In this document: positions 11,772 through 23,611 of the stretch, piece after piece | Numbering within the stretch: the first letter of the stretch is position 1 | How the letters are laid out: each line of letters starts with the position of its first letter | Assembly: GCF_041381155.1 (NCBI RefSeq) | Contig: NC_091145.1 | Coordinates: 40,129,882 to 40,193,881 of the forward strand | Length of the DNA: 64,000 nucleotides | From: Argopecten irradians | Lineage: Eukaryota > Mollusca > Bivalvia > Pectinida > Pectinidae | Direction of reading: 5' to 3' | Position numbers and translations under genes: made by a program | The notes under the pieces: model-generated | Database searches by the model: none | The model's input: the letters and a program-made list of their open reading frames with translations, nothing else | Told to the model about the DNA's origin: nothing

Positions 11772-12769
11772 TCTTGCTGAGTTTTTTAAAAAGTTTTTCA
11801 CATGTTTAACCCGGCGCAACATATTCATTTTATATTAGTTTGTATTTGTAATTTAGTTTGTAGAAGCTCATGACATTAGGAGCATAGTATTTTTTTTGTT
11901 ACCGTATATCGTAGTTACATATACATTTTGCGTATGTGAGGTGGATCTACATGTACTTGAGAAAAAGAACAATGTTACAAATATTTATCTTATTTATTTA
12001 TTTATTTACATAAAATTACAGCCGAAGCATGTTTAGAAACAATAGATATAAAAAATGTAGGTTTAGAATGGTATGGTACAGGGAGGTCCATCGTAACATT
12101 CCCGGTTCACAGCTTTTTGGAACTCTCCTCTGGATTTTTTTTTTTTTTTCGGGTTTTGACACGTGCGCGGGAAACATGCGCAGAGCAGATACTGATGGTG
12201 GTTCAAGGTTTGAGTGAGTGCAGTACGCTTGTGAGGGTTTTGTGGTGAGTGGGACGTTATTCGTTTTGAAAACACTATGTAACTAATGACATCAAGGTTT
12301 CATTTAACGTTGGCATATTTATTATATAATCTTGCTGGCATAAATCACGATTTCTCGCCAGACGGAACTTTACGATTTGGAATCGAGCCAACTTTATTCA
12401 AAATGAAACTGGGTGTTCAACTCGGGATGACATGCACACATATTGCATTAGTTCATGGATGTTGCATGCATGTGCAACTTAAAATCGTCACAGTGAAAAT
12501 GTATATGCATGAAGTGTTTCCAGAATAGAACTTGCTTGTACAAATTTTCGCACTAAGAATTTCGGCAATGTTGAGGCTTTTTAGCATTCATTATAAAGTT
12601 AGTTTATTCTATAGTATTTAGTTTTAATTAATTGTTTGATAATGAAGTTAACTTACATTTATATCAACAATAATACTTATATATAATTAAGCTATTAATG
12701 TCTTTATTAAAAATCTGCCTATTAATTATCTTTATTAAAAAACTGCCTATGTCCGGTTGTTCAAAGGAT

Positions 12770-13214
12770 GATTAGCTCAAGGATTTATAAGTGAGAAGGA
12801 TTCGTGACAGTCTCTTTATACTACTTAACACCACGCGAGACGCCTATGAACCGGGAATAAAAACCGTTTTTCTCAACAAGCACTTGTCTTATCAAGTCAA
12901 ACGAAACACCAATGTAAAGTTTATTAAATTTCACAACGTTTATTACTTGCTTTAAGGGCGGAAGATTTAGAAGATATGTCTTAAATTTTCGTTAAAAAAT
13001 ACGACTGCTCATAAAATGACGGCCCCGCTTCAGAAAGTAAGACGGTAACCCTCGCACCCGCAAGCTACATCAAAGGCTGCGTCGGCGGATATCAAAGGGA
13101 AAAGGTCGTCGCCCAACGTCACGGTCAGTGAACAAACACAAAAGCTCCTGTCTTGTACTCCCCCAAAACCCAGTGTGACTTATCCTTCTCATATACGTCC
13201 TTGATTAGCTTAAT
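12770..13214. mobile_element. Possible MITE with imperfect inverted ends
   Basis: The left GATTAGCTCAAGGATTTATA...GAGAAGGAT (12770-12801) and the right ATCCTTCTCATATACGTCCT...GCTTAATC (13182-13214) are inverted copies with small gaps. The interior of about 380 bp has higher GC than its surroundings and no ORF of note. No target duplication was identified, so the limits are approximate. Confidence 0.45.
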
Positions 13215-14566
13215 CACATGGTTAGATCTAGCTGCGATGACGTAGCTCTGAAAATTGCTGCAAAATTTGTGATTAGTATCTTCACTGGAATCAGCTAGTA
13301 AGTAAAAAATGGAGTTTCTAACAATCTAATAAAATTTTGTAAAATTTGTATCAACAGAAATTATTTTATATTGATTTGAAAATTGCTATTGAACAACTGG
13401 AACTTGATAGCTAGAAAATGGCGAAATATTGGCCACAGTGAAATATGGACACCCGCTAGTCCTACTTGGAATGCTTTTCATTGGCTATTCATTCATTGTG
13501 ACATCATTACTTGATGCCGTAATTGCAACCAGAGTCTGCAAAAGTAAAAATTTCTTGGACTCAAACTTTAGACTTGCTTCATATGAGCTCTTAAATTCTT
13601 AAAATAGAAAGATTACTGAATTAGCTGTTTGAACTAAATATTGTTAATAGTAAACTGAATGTAGATGTATCTTGATGTTTTAAAATATATATTTTTTGAT
13701 TATATGTATACACATTATATGATGTGCAGATTTGTACATCAGTAATTTTTCAGGGTATTTTGGGAAAAAGTTTTGAACAAGAGTTGGGAATTTTTAATCG
13801 CCAAAAGAGGGGTTTTAGGGAAAAGTTACCCTATACTGAACATGGTGTTACAGGTAAATAAATATTGTAAAGTTGTTTCACAAAACAATCTTTTATTAGG
13901 ACAGCATTTTTTTTCTCAGCATTTTGATTTGGGAGTTTTTATTTGTAATTAGGAAAAATAAAGGGGATTTGGCATTGGGAATGGGGTCGTTTACCAACCC
14001 CAATTATATAAGGAGAAAAATCACCGTACATGTATATATATTTCTATTTCTGAAACCCGTCTAATTTCAAATCCATTCAATAATGCACATGTATAATAAT
14101 GTACCCTGACTTCCTAGGTGATATTAAAATGGTCATTTGACATAGCTTAAGGTCAAGAATTATGTTGCTTTACATATTCTTAAATGTCATCATGACTTAT
14201 TTTTACGAGCAGGTGCTGAAGGAAAAGCCTCGACTTGCTAGTCTGTCAAAGTGAAGAAAACTTATGGCCTGTAAGTATAATATTGCTATAGACTTGTCGT
14301 TTTTATGGTCAATCATAGGGCTGTAACGACCAAGTCATGGTAGGATATATATGTATTACGATATTTGTCTACGATACATTACATTTTAATATGATGAAAT
14401 ATATGATTTCAACATGACAAAAAACCTTAGATAAGTAAGTAAAATTACATAACATTTTTTATATAATTATAAATTTTGAAATTTCAACAGGAAAATAAGA
14501 TTGAAATTGAAACAAAAATGTTGCCAAACAAGCAAAAAATAACTAGCTATTAGTGTTGGGAATCGG
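13215..14566. other. Intergenic DNA, nothing recognised
   Basis: AT-rich sequence. Isolated splice-like signals exist (for example CAG before 14213 and GTAAGT at 14271), but no frame of useful length connects them. Confidence 0.4.
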
Positions 14567-14881
14567 TTGAAATCGGTGAGCTTATATCATGGCGCGGCGT
14601 CCGTCGTCCGTCCGTCCGTCAACATTTCCTTTAAATCGCTACTAGTCATAGAGTTCTGCATGGATTGAAACCAAATTTGGCCACAAACATCCTTGGTAGA
14701 GGGGGAACAGAACTTGTATAAATTTTGGCTCTGGTCCCCCGGGGGCAGGAGGGGCGGGGCCCAATAGGGGTAATAGAGGTAAATCCTTTAAATCGCTACT
14801 AGTCATAGAGTTCTGAATGGAATGTAACCAAATTTAGCCACAAACATCCTTGGGGGAAGGGGAACAGAACTTGTATTAATT
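14567..14881 (+). mobile_element. Hairpin-ended (pearl/HINE-type) element, left part
   Basis: The left-end sequence GGTGAGCTTATATCATGGCG and its CGGCGTCCGTCGTCCGTCC leader are followed by about two 150-bp modules (AAATCGCTACTAGTCATAGA, then CCACAAACATCCTTGG). The element stops at ...AACAGAACTTGTATTAATT. The module would continue with TTTTGGCTCTGGTCCCC, which resumes at 19409. The two parts therefore look like one element split by an insertion. Confidence 0.65.
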
Positions 14882-17139
14882 GGCGAGGGTCACCTCGCCA
14901 TTGTGATCGTGGTTGCAAAATTCTCTTACAGTCAATTTCCTCAATATGATTGGCTTAGAAATTGCTCGCAGATACTAGCGCTCCTAGCGGCAGTGTATTC
15001 AACAACTTTGATTTTACCGGGAATTTTAAATAGCAAATTTTGAATATGAAAGTTACTGAAATAAGCGTATCTGTAACGTTGAAATAGGAATAGTATATTA
15101 CGGCTTTCATATCCTTACTATATACACTATCCAAAAGATCTTCTGTTCGAAAATGTTCACATGAATTGTTTACAAAGTATCTAGACTTTTCGTCCCCAAA
15201 ATGGTGTTTACAATGAATGACGACGTTTCGTCCCAAAAATGCTTCGCTCCAAAGCTGGTTCCCCCCAGACGTTTACTCCCTATTAGTGACAGTTATCCCG
15301 CAACGGAAACAAATGATATCGATACTTCACCTCGAACATCAAAATTGATACCATAACGAATTTTGTAATTTGAATCAAATTTGTCTCGGAGCAAATACAT
15401 TTCATGGCGTAATGGAGATGCATTTATCACGGCTGTGTTCAGGATGACATGGACGTAAAACTACAATTGAAGAAAGACAACTCTAACAAAATTTTGGACA
15501 AACTTGGTCTACTGATGAAATAGCACGTGACAGACGGTGAACATTTTGTAAGTATCCAAGGTGGCGTTATCTTAAAACTAACAGCAGTTAATAAGGTATG
15601 AATATTTATCACATCCATAATTATCGATAATTTCATAAGCACATGTATAAATATTGGATTATATCTATATATATACTAAAGCACATTCAGAGATTACCAC
15701 TAAACCATACTTTTAAAACATTTTAGTTATTTTCACCACAGGAGCTTGCCGTTCTGATCATATACATACAGCTTATTCATTAAACTAGGTAATACGAAGT
15801 AAATTTTTGGCCGAATGACATAAATCATATATGGAATGTTCATATAACTCGAAGTGATATTTTTGGACTACTAGATCGACGAAAATGCTGATTCCTTTTT
15901 CATAATTCTTCTGTAAAACGGCACTTAAAAAGCTGTTTCAATCTGTAACAAATGTAGAGAAAACTGTTAATTGTTTAGCAATTATCCTGAGTTATATTTT
16001 ACCAAAAAGCATCAGAGATTAGCAATTAAAACTTACATAAACATATTCCCGACTCTCACTTGCATTGTGTGATCACTCGAGCGGAACTAATCTCTACCAC
16101 CTGGCACAGTCTTACAAATGCAATCGCACAAAAGCCCACATGATCACTGTTTTTACTGCAATTACATCTTATGTAAGTTTTTTTTTAACTTTTTACTCAA
16201 CAAAATAGACTTTACGCTTTTCATGATCAGCACCATCATTTTCTGTATAACTTATTAATTGACCGCTGTACCCATGCATACGTGTGTAAATTTATACTTC
16301 TTTGTGCACATTATATAACAAATGCTATATTACAATCAATTTATGAAGGACGAAACTCTTACATGTAAGAACAGGAGGACTGAAGAACAGCGGTAATTAA
16401 ACTTCAATAATATTTCCTCTATGCTGGTATTGCTATTTATGATTAAAATGTTTAATTATATGATATTATCCTTTTCAGTAATTACTCTGTTAATACATTT
16501 ATTGTTTCCTTATGTTTTATAGAATGTCAGCATGCATGTATCATTTCAACTGGAAACAGTCTAGGAGAAGAATTGTGTGAACAAAAAGAAATAATTTTCA
16601 AATGTGGAAGCTTAATATTGTAATCATTTTCAATCCGAAAATAATTACTATAATCATCTTCAAATTCCTTATTGTGAATTTAACTGTAATATGATTTAAG
16701 CATATACCTGATATTTGTTTATATTCTATGACATGTACATGCTTGAAATGAAATGAATAAATAAATAAAAGATTATTTTAATTTAAAACACAATAGTACT
16801 TTAGCTGTTTATATTTTTTGTCAAAAACATATTAAGCTTATCGTTAATAACACACTAATCATCACCTTCGAGACAATTTAATGAAAATCAATTAAACATT
16901 AATTTGTATCTCACAGGTCCTCTTATGTTTTCCCTGCCTTGACTATCAATGTTCCCTGATCACTCTGAAAGTAATGATTTTACCTTTTTTTCGGTCACCA
17001 CATGAACTGCCTTTAAATCAATCACACCAATGAGACATACATTTACTGCATTCATTATAACACTGCAAGGCAATTCGGCAAGATCAGCGAACATCGTTGT
17101 TTGATTTACCTTGAATATCTACATGCACAGTATGGTACC
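14882..17139. other. Unassigned DNA inside a split element
   Basis: Begins with a small hairpin GGCGAGGGTCACCTCGCC. The rest is AT-rich with no supported exon; the short ORFs seen are of random length. It is part of the block of about 4.5 kb that separates the two halves of the hairpin-ended element at 14567 and 19409. Confidence 0.4.
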
Positions 17140-17268
17140 GTAACAGGAGAGGAGAAAATGTAGCGGCCAGACCGGGATTCGATCCCGGGACTCTCCGAAC
17201 ACTAGCCGAGTGCTCTACCGACTGAACTACCTGGTCATCGATAATCGACCCAGTCCAGTCCCGCTACA
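17140..17268 (-). mobile_element. tRNA-Thr-like element (copy 3, best preserved)
   Basis: The reverse complement reads GACCAGGTAGTTCAGTCGGT, then AGAGCACTCGGCTAGTGTTC, a T arm CCGGGATCGAATCCCGG, and TCTGGCCGCTACA. A tRNA cloverleaf can be drawn. The acceptor stem GACCAGG against TCTGGCC has one mismatch and a G-T pair. The T stem is perfect, and the anticodon position reads AGT (Thr). It is bounded by the same TGTAGCGG/CCGCTACA pair and TTTTCTCCTCTCCTGTTAC flank as copy 1. A transcribed tRNA gene cannot be excluded, but the shared flanks favour a dispersed element. Confidence 0.7.
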
Positions 17269-17347
17269 CTCCTCCCTCCTTTTTTGAAGACATACAAGAT
17301 CCTTTCAAACGCCACAACCGTTGGTTATTTAGTTGGGTGCCAATTCT

Positions 17348-17428
17348 GTAACAGGAGAGAAGAAAATGTAGTTCTTCCGACTGAGCTACCTAATCACCGA
17401 TAATCAACCCAGTCTTGATCCCGCTACA
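17348..17428 (-). mobile_element. tRNA-Thr-like element (copy 4, internally deleted)
   Basis: The flanks GTAACAGGAGAGAAGAAAATGTAG and TCCCGCTACA and the 5' half of the tRNA-like body are present. The B-box half is deleted. It lies 80 bp from copy 3 in the same orientation. Confidence 0.65.
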
Positions 17429-17479
17429 AATATTTATCTGGTTATTTTATCTCCCTTCCTATTTTCTATAAAAGTGGTA

Positions 17480-17722
17480 GTTTCTGCTCCTGCTTAGCGC
17501 TCAGCATAACGGGTGTGGGACGACTGGTTTGCTCGTTGTCAGTATAATGTGACCGGGTGGGATGTGTTGCCTGGTGCCTTCGGCGGCATGCTTCAGTGAT
17601 ACCGCAGTCTTCCAAAACACGCACCTCGCACGACATACACGCAACACACCGCATACATGGGAGGCCGTCCTTACATGACCATAGCTGTTAATAGGACATC
17701 AATTAATCAAACAAACAATCCT
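17480..17722 (+). mobile_element. SINE-like repeat with shared LINE-type tail
   Basis: Contains GTTGTCAGTATAATGTGACC, GGTGCCTTCGGCGGCATGCTTCAGTGATACCGC split across the body, and the tail TTACATGACCATAGCTGTTAATAGGACATCAATTAATCAAACAAAC. An inverted copy is at 54898-55145. The final part (ATGACC.TGGCTGTTAATAGGA) is also the tail of the tRNA-derived SINEs at 8262 and 51046. The two families therefore probably use the same LINE machinery. Confidence 0.65.
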
Positions 17723-18319
17723 ATTTTCAATCTACCTTTATGACTTAGAATCTTACGTGGTGGAAAAGAATATTTTGTCTTACAAATCTTGACAAATTAT
17801 GCACACTGTGATTGTTGCAAGCTAAACTACGTATCTGCTAGCTGATTGCTGTTGATTGTTAATGATCTCAAACACACTAATTACTTATTGTGCCAATTTA
17901 AGTAAATATATTCTACTCTTTTCAAATATTCTTGATTACTATTCATGTGTAATATCTCAAAACATTGACATGTGCACGGAGTACGGCGAACCAGACCGCC
18001 CATGTTTTGGACATCTGCTAGATATTTCAGTTTCAGGTTACGGTCGCCAATAAAAGAAAACAAACACAATGCGGTTTTCATATGTTATTTCTTCTAGATA
18101 CAAAACTTTTTGTGCAAGTTGTCAAGCATTTATGGGGAATATTTTGCATTGAAATTGTCGCCTTCATACATCGGTTTTTGGGACTCCCTGGACATTGTTT
18201 TTCCCCATTTTTTTGATGCGCAAAATATATTGATTGTAGATTTTTTAAGCATTTTCAGCCCTAAAAAAGTACCTGCGCAAATTATACCAGTTTTTACGGT
18301 ATATGATATTGGAATGTAT

Positions 18320-19130
18320 CCCAAACTTTTTATCATATTATTTGCCAAAAACACTGTTATGATATCAGAAATATCTGATGGTCTACAACAAATGTTACAT
18401 GAATTTTAACAATATTGCATAACATGGAAATTAGAACTTAATATCAGAAAGATAAAAATTGTGATATTCTCAAGATGTAAATCGGTACAACAACACCAGT
18501 TGATGTTATGGAATACAGAATTAGATTTATAAAAATTGTTTACATATCTAGGTACAGAAAATAATGTTAATGGTAGCATTTTTAAAGAAAGGGAAAAAAC
18601 CTGCCGAACAAACAACTAAATCGGTGTTTGCTATTTATAAGAAATAAAGGATTGTATCTCTTCCTGTTCATCTTAAACTGAAAATATTTGATTCACTTGT
18701 AATGACAGTTTTATTATACTCATCAGAGGTATGGGGATTTGAAAATAAAAAATGTAGAAAAATTCATTTGTAATTTTGTAAAACGTTCCTGAAGTTAAGA
18801 AAGTGTACAAACAATTTCATGGTCTATGGTGAGCTAACAAGTTATCCGGTTTGAATTGAAGTTCGGATACAATGTATATCAATCAACTTGCTGTTTTACA
18901 AAAGAATAATTACAAAACTTGTTAAAAGTAGACCAATTGACCAATTTATTAAAAAATCACATGATGATATTGATAAGTCTTCTAGAGGACAGACATATTC
19001 TATATTTAAGACATTTTGGCATAGAAAAGTATGCCTCTTGTCTTTCTCTGCTGCAAAACAATACTTGTTAACTGATACTGTGGTCCCAGGAACTTGATGG
19101 CAATAGCTATATATAGTCATTAAGAATGGA
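18320..19130 (+). pseudogene. Degenerate LINE reverse transcriptase (C-terminal part)
   Basis: Translated across frameshifts and stops, this resembles APE-type LINE reverse transcriptases. It contains LFAKNTVMISEISDGLQQML, where the family has the catalytic FADD motif followed by TV-MIS, then WKLELNI, KIVIFSRCKS and LFTYLGTENNVNGSIFK. Further on it has a VYGEL-like YSWSMVS segment and RHFGIEKYASCL-type remnants. The catalytic Asp-Asp pair is replaced by Lys-Asn (codons near 18344), and several stops interrupt the frame, so it is dead. The 3' end may reach about 19405, where TACTTTCAGTACTTTGAT abuts the hairpin-ended element. The clade assignment is inference. Confidence 0.55.
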
Positions 19131-19408
19131 TATTTTCATTAACATCAAATTAACAAGGAAAATGCTAAAGGTGTTATAAAATCATTTGACATATAACATC
19201 ATAGGAAATATTAGAATGGGCTTCAAAGATTTTAGTATGTGTCTCTTATTTTACACCTTGGTGTCCAAGGAATCCTCAAAAGTCCAAACTGGAAGGAACA
19301 CCAGCCAAATTTATTTCTTATTGTACAAAACTACAGTAGTATTGACCTTAGAAATATATTCCTCCTATCATCAAGACCGAGCCATTTAGTACTTTCAGTA
19401 CTTTGATT

Positions 19409-19882
19409 TTGGCTCTGGTCCCCTGGGGGCATGAGGGGCAGGGCCCAATAGGGGAAATAGAGGTAAATCCTTTAAATCGCTACTAGTCATAGAATTCTGA
19501 ATGGAATGTAACCAAATTTGGCCACAAACATCCTTGGGGGAAGGTGAACAGAACTTGTATAAATTTTGGCTCTGGTCCCCCTGGGGCAGGAGGGGCGGGG
19601 CCCAATAGGGGTAATAGAGGTAAATCCTTTAAATCGCTACTAGTCATAGAGTTCTGAATGGAATGTAACCAAATTTGGCCACAAACATCCTTGGGGGAAG
19701 GGGAACAGAACTTGTATAGATTTTGGCTCTGACCCCCCGGGGGCAGGAAGGGCGGGGCCCAATAGGGGATTTAGAGGTTAATATTAAAATTCCTTCAGAA
19801 AAGAAACAATGAACCTGTATTCAGAACATTACTTGGCATTACAAACCAGGTGAGCGATACAGGCCCTCTGGGCCTCTTGTTT
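19409..19882 (+). mobile_element. Hairpin-ended element, right part
   Basis: There are about three modules (TTTTGGCTCTGGTCCCC, GGGGCAGGAGGGGCGGGGCC, AATCGCTACTAGTCATAG). The right terminus is AGGTGAGCGATACAGGCCCT then CTGGGCCTCTTGTTTT. GGCCC-TCT-GGGCC (19862-19874) is the terminal hairpin. It resumes exactly where the fragment ending at 14881 stops. Confidence 0.75.
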
Positions 19883-20058
19883 TCCTTGATGTATAAATAA
19901 GTCTCATAAAAATTTGCTTCAAAGGCTTCAGATTGTGACAAATCATGCTCATCTGAACGCTCTTCAATTTGTCTAGACCCTTAAAATTTGAAATGATATG
20001 AGTGACAACCACATACAAGGGAATGATTTTAACAAGTTGCATATAATTAGCTATGATT

Positions 20059-21460
20059 TTTAGGTCATCTGACCCGAAGGGTCAGGATGACCTATAGTCA
20101 TCATGATTCGTCCGTCGTCGTCCGCCGTGCGCCGTGCACCGCCGTCGTGCGTAAACTTTTTCCTTTAAAACGCTACTCCTCCTTAACCGCTAAGCGGATT
20201 TCAACCAAATTTTGTTCGAAACATCATTGGCCAAGGACAGTCATATTTTACATAAATGAGCCTGGTCGGACCCCTAGGGGCTGAGGGGTGGGGCCCCAAA
20301 AGGGCAAATTTTCTTAATTTTAGCTTTAAAATCCTACTCCTCCTTGATCCATGGATGGATTTCATCCATATTTTGTGTGAAACATCATTGGCCAAGGACA
20401 ATCATATTTTATATAAATGAGCCTGGTCGGACCCCTAGGGGCTGAGGGTTGGGGCCCCCAAAGGGCAAATTTTCTTAATTTTAGCTTTGAAAACCTACTC
20501 ATCCTTGGATGGATTTCATCCATATTTGGTGTGAAACATCATTGGGGACGGACAATCATATTTCATATAAATGAGCCTGGTCCGACCCCTAGGTGCTGAG
20601 GGGTGGGGCCCCAAATGGGGAAATTTTCTTAATTTTAGCTTTAAAATTCTACTCCTCCTTCATCCTTGGATGAATTTTATCCATATTTGGTGTGAAACAT
20701 CATTGGGGAAACACAATTATATTTATATAAATGAGTCTGGTCTGCCCCCTAGCGGCTGAGGGGTGGGGCCCCAAAAGGGCAAATTTTCTTAATTTTAGCT
20801 GGCCCACTTCCTGTTTTCAGGTTTCGGTCTCCGATCTCTATGAAAATTGGTCTATAGGGGTTTTAATTGATGCCGAACAACATGCAAACATTTTTTCGTA
20901 AAGATTTTGGTATTCCAAGATGGCCGCTGGCCCACTTCCTGTTTTAAGGTTTCAGTCTCCGATTTCAATGAAAATTGGTCTATAGGGGTTTTAATTGATG
21001 CCGAACAACATGCAAACATTTTCGTAAAGATTTTGGTATTCCAAGATGGCCGTTGGCCAACTTCCTGTTTTCAGTCTCCGATCTCAATGAAAATTGGTCT
21101 ATAGGGGTTTTAATTGATTCAGAAGGGGGAACTTTAGGTAAGGACAATCACATTTTATAAAGGACCTAGGTAAGACCCATGGGAATAGTACGACGTAGGT
21201 CCAAAATGGGAGCTTTGCTGAAATTTGGCTTTAAAATCTGACTCCTCCTTAAACTTATATTAATCCTTGAATTGGTTACAACCATATAGGGCTACCAAGT
21301 TTGTTCAACAAATGACATTTACCTATTTCAGAAACTTACATATTCAACTAAGGAGTTCCTTGTATTGTTTATATTAATCGTTAACCAATACTTTATACTG
21401 TGACTTTGTTTTTTGTGCCATGAGTCAGATGACCGTTAAGGCCCATGGGCCTCTTGTTTT
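20059..21460 (+). mobile_element. Hairpin-ended element, GGTCATCTGA family, complete
   Basis: The left end TTTTTAGGTCATCTGACCC GAA GGGTCAGGATGACC folds into a hairpin and is followed by a CCGTCGTCGTCCGCC leader. The core has two module types: four copies of about 160 bp (CTACTCCTCCTTGATCC..., 20160-20800) and three of about 130 bp (TGGCCCACTTCCTGTTTT..., 20803-21115). The right end TCAGATGACCGTTAAGGCCC then ATGGGCCTCTTGTTTT carries TCAGATGACC, an exact inverse of the left GGTCATCTGA, and the terminal hairpin GGCCCATGGGCC. It has no coding capacity. Such ends resemble non-autonomous Helentron-type (HINE/pearl) elements. Confidence 0.8.
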
Positions 21461-21619
21461 GGATGTTTTACTGATCAGCGAACTTTATACTTTGGTTAAT
21501 CATGGTGTCGTAAACTTCCGATGAAACTCGATTTCAAATTTTTACTCGAAAAATTGATCATACACCTCGAACCAGTGATACTCGACGAACTGGATTAACT
21601 GGAACACCACTACTTGGCA

Positions 21620-23570
21620 CTAGTGGGAATAACATCCGGAAAAATTAATCTCTTGTTGAGATCTACCTCCAGCCTCCAGTCCCCTGCCTGGCTGATAATA
21701 GCGGTTGATTCCTCAGATCTGGATGTCCTTGTTTCACCTTACATTACAAACCTAATCTGCGTATATTTGGACCTTGGTTGACTGGACCTGACACTCTTCC
21801 GTTCTTTCTCCAAAAGATCAGCCAGCTCCCTAAGGACTTGGTTGTGGCGCCACCTATATCTCCTCTGTGACAAGGCCACATGGCAGGTGGTGAGTATGTG
21901 TTGGAAAGATTTCTGTCCAGGATAGAACCCGTGGTTCTGTGTCCCACTTTGTCCAGGCCCCCTGAACATCCAGTTCTACTACTGTGGTCTGTCTTATTCC
22001 TCTTCTTCCCTACTTCTTATATCCTTCTGTACCAATGAAAGCCTGTGATATCAGCTTTCTTCCAGAGGGTGTGTTTTGATGTCCCTAGGCCCTGTCTTCC
22101 TACTGAAGTTGTTCGCACAATATCTTTGTGACGCAACCGTCTCTCCGCTTCGACTGTCTTGTATGCTGACCATTTTCTGCCAGTGGGTACTTTTACACCT
22201 GCTAGCTGCACCTTGTCATCCTTTGACTCTTTTAAGGTCATGATGAGTCTTCCCTTGCCTGTTTTGAATTCTTCAACTAATAAAGAGAGAGGAAGTTGGA
22301 GTTTTGCCTTTCTGCTGTATAGACTACCAACCACTTCCTCAGGTGCCGATTGATGATTCGCTCCATTCTCTCCCCCGTTGAAGTTGAGATCTCATAGAGC
22401 ATCAGAGGCCAGGCTATGTGTGGCAAGAGACCATTCTGATACATCCAGGCTTTGAACTTTCCTGGTAGACCTATTTTGTCTATACGTCTCATTCCTTCTT
22501 GGACCTGTTCAATTCTTCTGATGTAGCCTTTGTCTCCTAGTGATTCATTAAACCACTTGGAATTGCCTGGTGTTTCTTCTCTTCTTTATTATGAGAGATC
22601 TTTACTTCCTGGGTTTGAAGGTCATTCTTTCCCAAGATGCTGTTTCTTCTAGGGCTGTCAGTATCCATCTTGCCTGAACATGGGTGTCTAGTGATGGTCA
22701 GATCATCCATAAAGCCTCTGTTTGGAGGCTGCCTGATGTTACTGGATGTCTTTGGGCCTCTTGTCTTCCTTTCTCCAGCTCGGATGATCATGTTCATACC
22801 CATTACGAAGAGGATAAATGAAATGGTACACCCACTTCCTTTTGCAGCTTGTAGAAGTTGTAAATGTCTTGGTTGTAAAGCGAAGATGTATTCTGCTGAA
22901 GTAGCTTTAGATCAGTCTTCTGAAGTGCTCTGGAATATGGTAGTGTTCCAAGGCCTCCTGTATTAGCATATGTGGGATGGTTCCATATGTGTTTGTAAGA
23001 TCCAATCATACACAGAGTGGTCTTTCTTGTTGACCTTGGCTTCCCTGATTAGTTGCGTTATGATGCTGGTATATGGTCTATGCACACTGAGAGTCCAGGA
23101 ATTCATCCCTTCTGTACCGGTGCATCAATATACTGGTTCTCTGTCATGTATGTTGTAGGCCTCCTTGCTAGAACAGAGAAGAATATCTTCCCTTCTACGT
23201 TCAGTAATGAGATGGTGCGAAACTGATTGATGCACTCATTATTGATTTCCTTTGGTACGAAGCAGTCCTCAGCCTTTTGCCAGCAAGATGGTATCTTTCC
23301 TTCCCTTGATAATTATGATGCGACTTTCAGTAGCATCCATATATGCCTCAAAATCTTCAGACAGTTCTTGAAGACCTTGTAAGGGATTCCACTGGGCCCG
23401 GGTGCTGATCTTGATCTAGCTTTCTTGACAATCTCTTGGACCTCCTTCCTTGATCAGTGCTCCAGATAACTTTTTTGACCTGGGAGTTTTGTAACCCTCT
23501 GACAAAGGGCAAGGAGTTTTCAAGTCCTTCCTCTCCTCTTTTTCCTTTGCCGTCGCCTGATTGCTTTGGT
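21620..23570 (-). pseudogene. R2-like non-LTR retrotransposon, RT to partial endonuclease (broken)
   Basis: Reading the minus strand, it begins with an RT segment carrying SAPGPSGIPYKVFKNC (near 23400-23360). RT palm pieces follow, including GFMDDLTIT (22694-22720), which is the catalytic x-Asp-Asp motif. A thumb region KAWMYQNGLLPHIAWPLMLYE (about 22450-22390) and a KTGKGRLIMTLKESKDDKV linker come next. The zinc motif is reduced to FQHILTTCHV, because a deletion removed the Cys-Pro-Leu-Cys half. The sequence then stops inside the restriction-like endonuclease domain at about 21620 (IFPD). Several frameshifts and stops are present. The copy at 51263-52685 supplies the missing end and confirms the reading. 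Confidence 0.75.
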
Positions 23571-23611
23571 ACAAGAAAAAAAGGACACAGTGGGGCCCAG
23601 CAACATGTCTA

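Noticed and set aside
13016-14270. Possible two-exon start MTAPLQK joined to VLKEKPRLASLSK via GTAAGA and CAG
   Set aside because: The first part lies inside the putative MITE at 12770-13214, and the joined frame ends after 20 codons. Splice-like signals alone are not enough.
17160-17236. Functional tRNA-Thr(AGT) gene on the minus strand
   Set aside because: A cloverleaf can be drawn, but the same flanks occur around three other diverged copies and the acceptor stem has a mismatch. It was called as a dispersed element instead.
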